DNA of 64,000 nucleotides from Streptomyces sp. TBY4. Its GTDB lineage: Bacteria > Actinomycetota > Actinomycetes > Streptomycetales > Streptomycetaceae. The notes beneath the pieces were generated by a model. That model worked only from the letters and a program-made list of their open reading frames with translations. It did no database searches and was not told the DNA's origin. The stretch is from contig NZ_JANAVF010000009.1 of assembly GCF_024213195.1 (NCBI RefSeq), positions 186,001-250,000 on the forward strand. The letters run 5' to 3'. Below, in pieces: positions 23,704 through 32,390 of the stretch; within the stretch, counting starts at the first letter, position 1; every line of letters begins with the position of its first letter. The position numbers and the translations under genes are program-made.

Positions 23704-26643
23704 TCACCAGAGGAAACGGGTCCTGCGCATCTCGTTCCAGCTGAGCTTGAAGTAGTACTCCTTGTGGAAGGCCCGCAGCTCCGGCCGTTCGAAGGTCCCC
23801 CGACCGAGCGACGCCTGCCAGTCCCACCTCCGCAGCAGGTCCAGCGCGATGCGGCGCAGCTCCGGGAGGGGGTCGTCCAGTGCGGCGGTCAGCGCCGGCA
23901 GCCCCTCGTCGGCGGCCTGGGCGGCCAGCAGCCGCAGGGCGGCCGCGCGCACGTGCGCGGGGCGGTCCCGCACGGTGCGTGCCACCAGCGGGCCCGCCGA
24001 CAGCCGGCCGGCCACCGGTCGCAGCGACCGGGTCACCTCCCGGAGCACCGCAGCCGACGGGTCGTCCAGGAGCGCGGCCAATGCCTCCGTGCCGGGTCCG
24101 GGCCCGTCGAGCAGCCGCAGTCCCGCGACGGCCGCCGCCCGGACCGGGCCGTCCCGGTGGCCGAGCAGGCCGGTCAGCACGGCCGCGTCGGACGGCTCGC
24201 CGCACTCCGCGAGCCCGAGCACGGCGCCGGCCGTCGGGGAGTCCGCGCACAGCCGCAGGTACGCGGCGTGCGCGTCGGCCCCGGACTGCCGCAGCAGCCA
24301 CCGGGCGCAGGCCCGTACGGCCGCCGACGGGTCGGAGAGGTGCCGGGGTGCCTCACCGGCCCGGCCGGCCGCGCGCAGGGCGGTGACGCCCGCCGCCCGC
24401 ACGAACCCGGCGCGGGAGGCCAGCAGCGCGTCGACGGCGGGGTCCTCGGAGCCCCGCGCGGCCAGGGCGGCCAGCGCGGCCTGCGTCCACAGGTGCCGCA
24501 GTACGGCGTCCCGTTCCCCGGCGGCGCGCCGGGCCAGGTCGAGGGCCGTGAAGGAGTCCGCGGCCTCCAGGGTGATCCGTACGGCCGCCCGGCGGGTGCG
24601 CAGGTCGCGGTGGGAGCACAGCTCCGCCCGGACCGCTGCGTGCCGGGGCTCGCGCAGCGCGGCCTCGAACGCCCCGACGGCCCACCGGCCCTGCCGGCGC
24701 TTCGCCAGGTGCATCACCATCGGGGTCAGGGCGCGCAGGGCGTCCTCCCCGGAGTCCCGGAGCGCCTGCGCGATGACGTGCCGCGCGGCCTCCCGGACCT
24801 GCAGGGTCCAGTCGGCGCAGCGCAGGACGACCAGCGGCAGCAGCTCGGGCGTGCCCGCGGCCTCGGCGACGGCGCGCTCCCGGATCCGCCCGTCCCAGTG
24901 GCACAGGGCGGTCGCGGTGAGGGAGCCGACGGCCTCGGGCCCGAGGGGGGCCGCAGAGCGCACCCCGAGGTCCAGTGCGGACCAGGAGGACGGGTCCTCG
25001 GTGTCGAGGACTTCGTCCAGCGGTCTCCCCGTCCCGTCCGCGAACGCCCACGCCGCGTGCCGGCCCGTCTCCTCGTCCCATCTCGGGCGCTGCTGCAGCA
25101 GCTTGCGGGCCCACCCGCGCACGGCGGTGTCGCGGTGGGAGGTCAGGGAGCGGGCGATCCGGCGCCGGACCATCGGCGGGCGCAGCTCCAGCAGGGCCAG
25201 GGCCGCGACCCGTACGGGCTCGGGGCGGCCGGGCGCGAACAGCTCCAGCAGCCAGGACTCCGGCCGGGCCTGCGCGTACGGGACCACCAGCGAGCGGGCC
25301 GCCCGGGCGGCGGGCGGATACGGGTCGGCAAGGCAGGCCAGCAGATCTCCCGGTGTCGTGGCGCCGTGCCTGCGCAGCCCGTGCACGGCGGCGGCCCGTA
25401 TCCGCCCTTCGGGGGACCGGGTGAGGAGCCGCAGCAGGGGCAGGTCCGAGGCGTCCCCGGTCTCGGCCAGCCCGAACACCGCCCCGGGCACGGGGGAGTC
25501 CGTGCACAGTGCGCGGTAGCGGGCCAGCGGGTCCTGCCCGGCGGCGCGCAGCTCGTCCCGGGCCGCCTCCCGTACCGGCGCAGCGGGGTCCGTCAGGTGG
25601 GCGGCCGCCTCACCGCTCCGCCCGGCGGGGCGCAGGGCGCGGACGGCGGTGGCGCGCAGGGACGCCCGGCCCTGTGCGAGGAGGGAGTCGATCAGGCGGT
25701 CGGGCAGCGCGGCGGAGCGGGTGTCCGAGGCGGCCCTGGCGGCCTCCTCGCAGCGCCTGCGCACCACCCGGTCCCGGGTCGCGGCGGCGGTTTCCAGGAG
25801 CTGCTCGGGCGTCAGGAACCCGGCCTCCAGCGCCAGGGCGAGGGCCTCCCGGCGGACCTCGGGGGTCGGCCCGGTGAGTACGAGCCGGGCCGTCCGCTCG
25901 GCCGGGAGCTCCCCGGAGTACAGCGCCGCCAGGCGGTTGCGCGCGTCGGGGTCCGCGGTGAGGTCCGCGATCCGCTCCGCCGGGAGCAGCCGGTGGGCCA
26001 GCGCGGCCCGTACGGCGGCGAAGCGGGTCCCCGGGTCAGGGTCGTGCGTCAGCTCGAGGATCATGGCGGCGGGCGGTGAGCCGAGCCGTTCCAGGAGCAG
26101 CTCCCAGGCCCAGGCGCCGTACCGGCGCGTGCTCATGAGCAGGGCGAGGGGCGCCAGGGCGTGCAGGAGGCCGGCATCGGCCAACCCCGGTTCCGCGGCC
26201 AGCACCGCCCGCGCCCGCTCCCGTACGGGCTCCTCCGTGTCGGCGCACCGGATGAGCACCAGCTCCAGGACCTCGGGCCGGCCGGCGGCCCGTCCGAGGG
26301 CGGCCTCGCGCACCCGGGGGTCGGCGTGGCACAGGCAGAGCGCGAGCTCGGGGGCGGCCGGGGGCGTGGCGGCCCAAGTCACCCCGTGTCCGTCGTGCCA
26401 GTGCGGGGCGGTGCCCCAGTCGGCGATCTCGCGGTCGTCGAACCAGTGCGGGCCCACCCGGACGGTGCAGGACGTCCTCCAGCCGCTGTAGCGGTCGATG
26501 GTGGCCCAGAAGACGCTCGTGTCGAGCTCCGCCCATGCCTGCGGGCCGTCGCCGTCGAGGGCGCGCGCAGGGCTCTCGCCGTGCAGCAGGCGCTCGGAGG
26601 GGGAGCGGAACGTGGTCCGGGACAGGGGTGGGAGCATCTCCAT
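23704..26643 (-). CDS. Large HEAT-repeat protein with an internal duplication
   Basis: 979 residues, rich in Ala/Arg/Leu helical pairs typical of HEAT repeats (LCLCHADPRVREAALGRAAG, LTDPAAPVREAARDELRAAG, LSDPSAAVRACARWLLRQSG). The protein appears to be two tandem copies: PEVLELVLIRCADTEEPVRE near residue 125 reappears as PELLPLVVLRCADWTLQVRE near residue 600, and DPLARYRALCTDSPVPGAVF mirrors DAHAAYLRLCADSPTAGAVL. No enzymatic motif is seen and no signal peptide, so it is a cytoplasmic scaffold-type protein of unknown partner. It sits between argR and argG on the opposite strand, splitting the arg genes. Confidence 0.8.
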   Translation of the reverse strand: MEMLPPLSRTTFRSPSERLLHGESPARALDGDGPQAWAELDTSVFWATIDRYSGWRTSCTVRVGPHWFDDREIADWGTAPHWHDGHGVTWAATPPAAPELALCLCHADPRVREAALGRAAGRPEVLELVLIRCADTEEPVRERARAVLAAEPGLADAGLLHALAPLALLMSTRRYGAWAWELLLERLGSPPAAMILELTHDPDPGTRFAAVRAALAHRLLPAERIADLTADPDARNRLAALYSGELPAERTARLVLTGPTPEVRREALALALEAGFLTPEQLLETAAATRDRVVRRRCEEAARAASDTRSAALPDRLIDSLLAQGRASLRATAVRALRPAGRSGEAAAHLTDPAAPVREAARDELRAAGQDPLARYRALCTDSPVPGAVFGLAETGDASDLPLLRLLTRSPEGRIRAAAVHGLRRHGATTPGDLLACLADPYPPAARAARSLVVPYAQARPESWLLELFAPGRPEPVRVAALALLELRPPMVRRRIARSLTSHRDTAVRGWARKLLQQRPRWDEETGRHAAWAFADGTGRPLDEVLDTEDPSSWSALDLGVRSAAPLGPEAVGSLTATALCHWDGRIRERAVAEAAGTPELLPLVVLRCADWTLQVREAARHVIAQALRDSGEDALRALTPMVMHLAKRRQGRWAVGAFEAALREPRHAAVRAELCSHRDLRTRRAAVRITLEAADSFTALDLARRAAGERDAVLRHLWTQAALAALAARGSEDPAVDALLASRAGFVRAAGVTALRAAGRAGEAPRHLSDPSAAVRACARWLLRQSGADAHAAYLRLCADSPTAGAVLGLAECGEPSDAAVLTGLLGHRDGPVRAAAVAGLRLLDGPGPGTEALAALLDDPSAAVLREVTRSLRPVAGRLSAGPLVARTVRDRPAHVRAAALRLLAAQAADEGLPALTAALDDPLPELRRIALDLLRRWDWQASLGRGTFERPELRAFHKEYYFKLSWNEMRRTRFLW

Positions 26644-26708
26644 CCGCGCACTCTAAGCGGTCGGCATACCCGCTGACCTCTGGTTATTCCTTCCTGACCT
26701 TCCATCGA

Positions 26709-26743
26709 TTGACGAAACATACGGAGCAGTGCATAGTTATGCC
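26709..26743 (+). promoter_or_regulatory. argG promoter with ARG-box-like operator
   Basis: TTGACG (26709-26714), 17-bp spacer, CATAGT (26732-26737). The palindrome GCATAGTTATGC (26731-26742) overlaps the -10. The 35-nt segment aligns without gaps to the argC promoter at 17431-17465. ArgR repression is the natural inference. Confidence 0.8.
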
Positions 26744-26790
26744 TACCGCTGTTGGACGTGACGGCGGATGCACCGTGTAAGGAGACCCCC

Positions 26791-27984
26791 GTGACCGAGC
26801 GCGTCGTACTCGCCTACTCAGGCGGTCTGGACACCTCCGTCGCCATCGGCTGGATCGCCGAGGAGACGGGCGCCGAGGTCATCGCCGTCGCGGTGGACGT
26901 CGGTCAGGGCGGCGAGGACCTGGACGTCATCCGCAAGCGGGCGCTCGACTGCGGTGCGGTCGAGGCCGAGGTGGCCGACGCCCGGGACGAGTTCGCCGAG
27001 GAGTACTGCCTCCCGGCGATCAAGGCCAACGCCCTCTACATGGACCGCTACCCGCTGGTCTCGGCCCTCTCACGGCCCGCCATCGTCAAGCACCTCGTCG
27101 CCGCCGCCCGCAAGCACGGCGCCACCACCGTCGCCCACGGCTGCACCGGCAAGGGCAACGACCAGGTCCGCTTCGAGGCCGGCATCGCCGCCCTCGGCCC
27201 CGACCTCACGTGCATAGCCCCGGTCCGCGACTACGCGATGACCCGCGACAAGGCCATCGCCTTCGCCGAGAAGGCGAACCTCCCGATCGCGACCACCAAG
27301 AAGTCCCCGTACTCCATCGACCAGAACGTCTTCGGGCGCGCCGTCGAGACGGGGTTCCTGGAGGACATCTGGAACGCGCCGATCGAGGACATCTACGAGT
27401 ACACCGCGGACCCCGCCCTGCCGCGCGAGGCCGACGAGGTCGTCATCTCCTTCAAGGAGGGCGTCCCGGTCGCCATCGACGGCAAGCCCGTCACCGTGCT
27501 CCAGGCCATCCAGCAGCTCAACGAGCGCGCCGGAGCCCAGGGCATCGGCCGGATCGACATCGTCGAGGACCGCCTCGTCGGCATCAAGTCCCGCGAGGTG
27601 TACGAGGCCCCGGGCGCGATCGCGCTGATCACCGCCCACCAGGAGCTGGAGAACGTCACCGTCGAGCGCGAGCTCGCCCGCTACAAGCGGCAGGTCGAGC
27701 AGCGCTGGGGCGAGCTGGTCTACGACGGACTGTGGTTCTCCCCGCTCAAGCGCGCCCTGGACGGCTTCGTCAACGAGGCCAACCAGCACGTCAGCGGTGA
27801 CGTCCGGATGACCCTGCACGGCGGCCGCGCCGTCGTGACCGGCCGCAAGTCCGAGGAGTCGCTGTACGACTTCAACCTCGCGACCTACGACTCGGGCGAC
27901 ACCTTCGACCAGTCGAAGGCCCAGGGCTTCATCGAGATCTTCGGCCTCTCCTCGAAGATCGCGGCCCGCCGCGACCTCGCCTGA
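26791..27984 (+). CDS. argG: Argininosuccinate synthase
   Basis: 397 residues. It condenses citrulline and aspartate with ATP. ATP-pyrophosphatase loop at the N-terminus (RVVLAYSGGLDTSVAIGWIA), then ALYMDRYPLVSALSRPAIVK, VAHGCTGKGNDQVRFEAGIA, YSIDQNVFGRAVETGFLEDI and the C-terminal LHGGRAVVTGRKSEESLYDF. GTG 26791 is chosen because AAGGAGA lies 8 nt upstream; the open frame reaches 26752 without a better RBS. It has its own promoter and is followed by argH after 129 bp. Confidence 0.97.
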   Translation: MTERVVLAYSGGLDTSVAIGWIAEETGAEVIAVAVDVGQGGEDLDVIRKRALDCGAVEAEVADARDEFAEEYCLPAIKANALYMDRYPLVSALSRPAIVKHLVAAARKHGATTVAHGCTGKGNDQVRFEAGIAALGPDLTCIAPVRDYAMTRDKAIAFAEKANLPIATTKKSPYSIDQNVFGRAVETGFLEDIWNAPIEDIYEYTADPALPREADEVVISFKEGVPVAIDGKPVTVLQAIQQLNERAGAQGIGRIDIVEDRLVGIKSREVYEAPGAIALITAHQELENVTVERELARYKRQVEQRWGELVYDGLWFSPLKRALDGFVNEANQHVSGDVRMTLHGGRAVVTGRKSEESLYDFNLATYDSGDTFDQSKAQGFIEIFGLSSKIAARRDLA

Positions 27985-27991
27985 TCCCTAC

Positions 27992-28039
27992 CCTTGCAGT
28001 ACGGAACCCCTGCAGTACGAAACCCTTTCAGTACGAACC
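27992..28039. repeat. Three tandem 16-bp repeats between argG and argH
   Basis: Units CCTTGCAGTACGGAAC (27992-28007), CCCTGCAGTACGAAAC (28008-28023) and CCTTTCAGTACGAACC (28024-28039) differ at a few positions only. They lie directly after the argG stop and before a hairpin. Role unknown: a protein-binding array or a replication-slippage product. Confidence 0.8.
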
Positions 28040-28071
28040 GCCTCCCCGTTACCTCCGCGGCGGGGAGGCGG
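28038..28071 (+). terminator. Hairpin in the argG-argH intergenic region
   Basis: CCGCCTCCCCG (28038-28048) pairs with CGGGGAGGCGG (28061-28071), an 11-bp perfect stem with a 12-nt loop, starting 54 nt after the argG stop. There is no U-tract. It may attenuate or end argG transcripts or separate argG and argH messages; a TTGCAC hexamer at 28072 could be the -35 of an argH promoter. Confidence 0.5.
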
Positions 28072-28113
28072 TTGCACATCCGAAGCCATGCACGTTCTTG
28101 AGGAGCAGCAGCT

Positions 28114-29544
28114 GTGAGCAGCAACAACGGTGGTGACGTCCGGCTCTGGGGCGCCCGGTTCGCCGACGGTCCCGCCGAGGCCCTCGCGAAGCTGTCCGCG
28201 TCGGTCCACTTCGACTGGCGCCTGGCCCCGTACGACATCGCGGGCTCCAAGGCCCACGCACGCGTGCTCGCCAAGGCGGGCCTGCTCACGGCCGACGAGC
28301 TCGGCCGCATGATCGCCGGCCTGGACCAGCTCGCGGCCGACGTGGAGGACGGCTCCTTCACCGGCACCATCGCCGACGAGGACGTCCACACCGCGCTGGA
28401 GCGGGGCCTGCTGGAGCGGCTCGGCGCCGACCTCGGCGGCAAGCTGCGCGCCGGCCGGTCGCGCAACGACCAGATCGCCACCCTCTTCCGCATGTACCTG
28501 CGCGACCACGCCCGGATCATCGGCGGCCTCGTCGCCGACCTCCAGGACGCGCTGGTCGGCCTCGCCGAGGCGCACGCCGAGGTGGCCATGCCCGGACGGA
28601 CCCACCTGCAGCACGCGCAGCCGGTGCTCTTCGCCCATCACGTACTGGCCCACGTGCAGGCCCTGTCCCGGGATGCGGAGCGGCTGCGCCAGTGGGACAC
28701 CCGGACCGCGGTGTCCCCGTACGGCTCGGGCGCGCTGGCGGGCTCCTCGCTCGGCCTGGACCCGGAGGCGGTCGCCGCCGAGCTGGGCTTCGAGCGCGGC
28801 TCGGTGGGCAACTCCATCGACGGCACCGCCTCGCGCGACTTCGTCGCCGAGTTCGCCTTCGTCACCGCGATGATCGGGATCAACCTGTCCCGGATCGCGG
28901 AGGAGATCATCATCTGGAACACGAAGGAGTTCTCCTTCGTGACCCTGCACGACGCCTTCTCCACCGGGTCGTCGATCATGCCGCAGAAGAAGAACCCGGA
29001 CATCGCGGAGCTGGCGCGCGGCAAGTCGGGCCGCCTCATCGGCAACCTGACGGGCCTGCTCGCCACCCTCAAGGCCCTTCCCCTGGCCTACAACCGGGAC
29101 CTCCAGGAGGACAAGGAGCCCGTCTTCGACTCCTGCGACACCCTCGAGGTCCTGCTGCCGGCCTTCACCGGGATGATGGCCACCCTCACGGTCAACCGGG
29201 AGCGGATGGAGGAGTTGGCCCCGGCCGGCTTCTCGCTCGCCACCGACATCGCGGAGTGGCTGGTCAAGCAGGGCGTGCCGTTCCGGGTGGCGCACGAGGT
29301 GGCCGGTGCGTGCGTCAAGGAGTGCGAGGGGCTCGGCATCGAGCTCGACGGGCTGACGGACGAGCAGTTCGCGAAGATCTCGGAGCACCTGACGCCGGAG
29401 GTCCGTACGGTCCTCAACGTCAAGGGCGCGCTGGCCTCCCGCGACGGCCGCGGCGGCACCGCCCCGTCGGCGGTGGCGATCCAGCTCACGGAGCTCAAGG
29501 CCGACCTGGTCATCCAGCACGCCTGGGCGGCGCACAAGAACTGA
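28114..29544 (+). CDS. argH: Argininosuccinate lyase
   Basis: 476 residues, fumarase/aspartase superfamily; splits argininosuccinate to arginine and fumarate, the last pathway step. Motifs: LWGARFADGPAEALAKLSAS, DEDVHTALERGLLERLGADL, RAGRSRNDQIATLFRMYLRD, GRTHLQHAQPVLFAHHVLAH and the signature loop GSSIMPQKKNPDIAELARGK with the catalytic Ser. GTG 28114 follows GAGGAG by 8 nt. A GC-rich hairpin follows the stop. Confidence 0.97.
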   Translation: MSSNNGGDVRLWGARFADGPAEALAKLSASVHFDWRLAPYDIAGSKAHARVLAKAGLLTADELGRMIAGLDQLAADVEDGSFTGTIADEDVHTALERGLLERLGADLGGKLRAGRSRNDQIATLFRMYLRDHARIIGGLVADLQDALVGLAEAHAEVAMPGRTHLQHAQPVLFAHHVLAHVQALSRDAERLRQWDTRTAVSPYGSGALAGSSLGLDPEAVAAELGFERGSVGNSIDGTASRDFVAEFAFVTAMIGINLSRIAEEIIIWNTKEFSFVTLHDAFSTGSSIMPQKKNPDIAELARGKSGRLIGNLTGLLATLKALPLAYNRDLQEDKEPVFDSCDTLEVLLPAFTGMMATLTVNRERMEELAPAGFSLATDIAEWLVKQGVPFRVAHEVAGACVKECEGLGIELDGLTDEQFAKISEHLTPEVRTVLNVKGALASRDGRGGTAPSAVAIQLTELKADLVIQHAWAAHKN

Positions 29545-29553
29545 CGCTCGTCC

Positions 29554-29598
29554 CCGGAGGGGCGGTCGGGGCCCCTCGGGTCCCGGCCGCCCCTCCGG
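29554..29598. terminator. Terminator hairpin after argH
   Basis: CCGGAGGGGCGG (29554-29565) pairs with CCGCCCCTCCGG (29587-29598), a 12-bp perfect stem enclosing a further GC-rich inner stem. It lies between the argH stop and the convergent HAD gene, so it may serve both. Confidence 0.7.
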
Positions 29599-29619
29599 CG
29601 CGTCCGGGACCTTCCGCGG

Positions 29620-30135
29620 CTACACCGCCCACTCCGCCAGCACGTCGAAGTCGGTCCGGACCAGCCCGATCCGCTCGTCGATCCGCAGCAGCAGGGCGTG
29701 CGCGGGATGGAGCTGCTCCACGTACGCGCGGTCCATGTCGGTGATGTCGTCGTCGATCCAGGCGAAGGGCCGCTCGCCCGCGTACTCCAGGATGTACTGG
29801 GTCTTCCAGAACGTCCCGCGCGGTGCGCGCCCGTGCATCTGCGGCCAGTCGATCCAGGGGAGCTCCGGCAGGCCCAGGTGCGGGCCTATCCACTCGTTCG
29901 CCTCGCCCTTCCAGGTCGTCGCCCAGACCAGCTCGTACGCGCCCGCGAGCGCGAGCAGCTCCGCGCCGTGGTCCGGATTCAGCCAGACCCGCAGCGGCTT
30001 CGCGCTCTCGGCCGCGGTCCAGCCCGTCGGGCGCATCCGGTGGGTGCGGTAGCCCTCGGGGCGCCGCTGGGGCTTGGCGGCGTAGGGGTTCAGGGGGCCG
30101 TCCACGTCGATCAGCAGCAGGGGCTTCGGGTTCAT
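29620..30135 (-). CDS. HAD-superfamily small protein
   Basis: 171 residues. The HAD motif I DxD is present in PLLLIDVDGPLNPYAAKPQR, and motif IV-like acidic residues in FAWIDDDITDMDRAYVEQLH; VWATTWKGEANEWIGPHLGL contains the motif II Thr. It resembles a Streptomyces group of minimal C0-cap HAD proteins of unknown substrate. It is divergent from the TetR gene with about 80 bp between the starts. Confidence 0.8.
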   Translation of the reverse strand: MNPKPLLLIDVDGPLNPYAAKPQRRPEGYRTHRMRPTGWTAAESAKPLRVWLNPDHGAELLALAGAYELVWATTWKGEANEWIGPHLGLPELPWIDWPQMHGRAPRGTFWKTQYILEYAGERPFAWIDDDITDMDRAYVEQLHPAHALLLRIDERIGLVRTDFDVLAEWAV

Positions 30136-30179
30136 TCCGGCAGGATTCCTCTCGGCGCCCGGAAGGGCAGCTCAATTAA

Positions 30180-30199
30180 ATGAGACGTCAACGTCTCAT
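30180..30199. promoter_or_regulatory. TetR operator upstream of the TetR-MFS operon
   Basis: ATGAGACGT-CA-ACGTCTCAT has perfect 9-bp arms with a 2-bp spacer, 19 bp before ATG 30218. A third partial copy of the arm (TGTCTCAT) overlaps the start codon at 30212-30219. This is the expected site for the adjacent TetR protein. Confidence 0.75.
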
Positions 30200-30217
30200 T
30201 CGGGTTATGCTTGTCTC

Positions 30218-30769
30218 ATGGCCATGGATCGTGATCAGGTGCTCCGCACCGCCGCAGCCCTGCTCTCCCGCAAATCGACCGCCACGATGGACGAGGTCGC
30301 GAAGGCCGCCGGCATCGGCCGCGCGACCCTCCACCGGCACTTCGCCGGGCGCGACGCCCTCGTACGGGCGCTCGAAGAGCTCGGCATCCGGGAGTTCGAG
30401 GTGGCCTTCGACAACGCCCGCCTCGACGAGGGCACGGCGATCGACGCGCTCCGCCGGCTCATCGCCGAGGCGGAGCCCAACGCCGAGCTGCTGGCCTTCC
30501 TCGTCACCGAGAACCAGCTCTTCGAGGGCGACCAGGTCAACGAGGGCTGGGCCCGCCTCGACGCCCGCGTCGGCGACCTCTTCCGGCGCGGCCAGCACGA
30601 GGGCGACATCCGGATCGACCTGAGCCCCGCCTGGCTCACCGAGGCCCTTTACAGCCTCATCGGCGCCTGTGCCTGGGCCGTCATGGACGGCCGGGTCGCG
30701 GGCAAGGACTTCCAGTTCATGATCACCGAGTTGCTGCTCGGTGGCGCACGACGGAGTGTGGAGAAATGA
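30218..30769 (+). CDS. TetR/AcrR-family regulator
   Basis: 183 residues. N-terminal helix-turn-helix (VLRTAAALLSRKSTATMDEV, AKAAGIGRATLHRHFAGRDA) and a helical ligand-binding domain. The stop overlaps the MFS start by 4 nt (ATGA), and a strong palindrome lies at its promoter, so the operon is probably repressed by its own product and induced by a substrate of the exporter. ATG 30218 is used; a second ATG at 30224 is possible. Confidence 0.93.
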   Translation: MAMDRDQVLRTAAALLSRKSTATMDEVAKAAGIGRATLHRHFAGRDALVRALEELGIREFEVAFDNARLDEGTAIDALRRLIAEAEPNAELLAFLVTENQLFEGDQVNEGWARLDARVGDLFRRGQHEGDIRIDLSPAWLTEALYSLIGACAWAVMDGRVAGKDFQFMITELLLGGARRSVEK

Positions 30770-32310
30770 GCCGTACCGAACAGTTGACCCGGACGAAGGG
30801 GGCGGAGGGCCGGCACCCGGGGCGCTGGCTCGCGCTCTCCGTGCTCGTGCTGGCCGTCCTGCTGGTCGCCGTCGACGCCACCGTACTCGGGCTCGCCACG
30901 CCCGCCCTCAGTGAGGACCTGAAGCCCACCGGCACCCAGCTCCTGTGGATCGGCGACATCTACTCCTTCGTCATCGCCGGCCTGCTCGTCTCCATGGGCT
31001 CCCTCGGTGACCGGATAGGCCGCAAGAAGCTCCTCCTCGTCGGCGCGACCGCCTTCGGAGCCGTCTCGGTCCTCAACGCCTACGCCACCAGCCCCGAGAT
31101 GATGATCGTCGCCCGGGCCCTGCTCGGCGTGGCCGGCGCGACCCTGATGCCCTCCACCCTCGCGCTGATCCGCAACATCTTCCACGACCCCAAGGAGCGC
31201 AGCCTCGCCATCGGCATCTGGGGCGCCACCGCCTCGGCCGGCGCGGCCGTCGGCCCGGTGGTCGGCGGAGCCCTGCTCCAGCACTTCTGGTGGGGCTCGG
31301 TCTTCCTCATCAACCTCCCCGTGATGATCGTCCTGGTCCTCGTCGGCATCAAGCTGCTCCCCGAGTCCAAGAACCCCGTCGCCGGCCCCTGGGACCTCTT
31401 CAGCGTCGGCCTCTCCCTCGTCGGCATCATCGGAGTCGTATACGCCGTCAAGCAGGTCGCCACCCACGGCATGGGCTGGGAGGTGTGGGCCGCCGCCGTC
31501 ATCGGAGCGGGCGCGCTCTACGCCTTCGTACGCCGCCAGTTCACCCTTGAGGCCCCGCTCCTCGACATGCGGCTGTTCAAGCACCGCGGGTTCTCCGGCG
31601 CGGTCCTCGCCGACCTGCTCACCGTCTTCGGCCTGTCCGGACTGGTCTTCTTCCTCTCCCAGTTCCTCCAGCTCGTCCAGGGCCGCCAGCCGCTGGAAGC
31701 GGGCCTCGCCGAACTGCCCGCCGCCATCGGCGCCGTGGTCACCGGCCTGGTCGCGGGCAAGTACGCCCGCAAGTACGGGGTACGGGGCATCGTGGCCGGA
31801 GGCCTCGCCGCCATCGGCATCGCGCTGGCCGCGCTCACCGTGATCCACAAGGAGACCGGCTACCCGCTGCTCGGCGCGGCCCTGCTCATCGTCGGCCTCG
31901 GCGCCGGCTTCTCCTTCACGGTCACCGCCGACGTGATCCTCTCCAGCGTCCCCAAGGAGCAGGCCGGTTCCGCCTCGGCCGTCTCCGAGACCGCCTACGA
32001 ACTGGGCGCCGCCCTCGGCATCGCCCTGCTCGGCTCGGTCGTCACCGGCGTCTACCGGGACTTCACCGCCCCGGCCTCCGTCCCCGGACCCGTCGCCGAC
32101 GCCGCCCACGAATCGCTCGGCGGCGCCGTCGAAGCGGCCAAGACACTGGACCCGCAGACCGCCCAGCAGATGGTCGGCGCCGCCCAGGAGGCCTTCGTGG
32201 ACGGGCTGCGGCTGGCCTCGGGGGTGGGCGCGGCCGTCCTGCTGGCCACCGCCGTGGCCGCCTGGTTCCTGCTCAAGGGGCAGGAGCTCCAGGAGGGCAT
32301 CGAGCACTGA
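30766..32310 (+). CDS. DHA2-type MFS transporter (drug efflux)
   Basis: 514 residues with about 14 membrane helices. Motif A is visible after helix 2 (MGSLGDRIGRKKLLLVGATA) and motif C in helix 5 (WGATASAGAAVGPVVGGALL), both typical of proton-driven drug/H+ antiporters of the EmrB/QacA or Smva type. It is coupled by a 4-nt overlap to the TetR gene. The real substrate is unknown. Confidence 0.92.
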   Translation: MSRTEQLTRTKGAEGRHPGRWLALSVLVLAVLLVAVDATVLGLATPALSEDLKPTGTQLLWIGDIYSFVIAGLLVSMGSLGDRIGRKKLLLVGATAFGAVSVLNAYATSPEMMIVARALLGVAGATLMPSTLALIRNIFHDPKERSLAIGIWGATASAGAAVGPVVGGALLQHFWWGSVFLINLPVMIVLVLVGIKLLPESKNPVAGPWDLFSVGLSLVGIIGVVYAVKQVATHGMGWEVWAAAVIGAGALYAFVRRQFTLEAPLLDMRLFKHRGFSGAVLADLLTVFGLSGLVFFLSQFLQLVQGRQPLEAGLAELPAAIGAVVTGLVAGKYARKYGVRGIVAGGLAAIGIALAALTVIHKETGYPLLGAALLIVGLGAGFSFTVTADVILSSVPKEQAGSASAVSETAYELGAALGIALLGSVVTGVYRDFTAPASVPGPVADAAHESLGGAVEAAKTLDPQTAQQMVGAAQEAFVDGLRLASGVGAAVLLATAVAAWFLLKGQELQEGIEH

Positions 32311-32337
32311 TGAACCACTGACGCCACGCCAGAGGGT

Positions 32338-32381
32338 GGTGTCCCGCGCGGAGTTGACAGTCCGTCGATGCGCGGGACACC
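32338..32381. promoter_or_regulatory. Promoter flanked by 12-bp inverted repeat before the beta-helix membrane protein
   Basis: GGTGTCCCGCGC (32338-32349) and GCGCGGGACACC (32370-32381) are perfect inverted arms. A consensus-like TTGACA (32354-32359) lies between them, and CACCAT (32378-32383) could be a -10 overlapping the right arm, 7 bp before ATG 32391. This reads as an operator spanning a leaderless promoter. A terminator for the upstream MFS gene is the alternative. Confidence 0.5.
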
Positions 32382-32390
32382 ATCCCGGCG

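Noticed and set aside
27992..28039. Tandem repeats as a CRISPR array
   Set aside because: Units are contiguous 16-mers without spacers, and there are no cas genes nearby.
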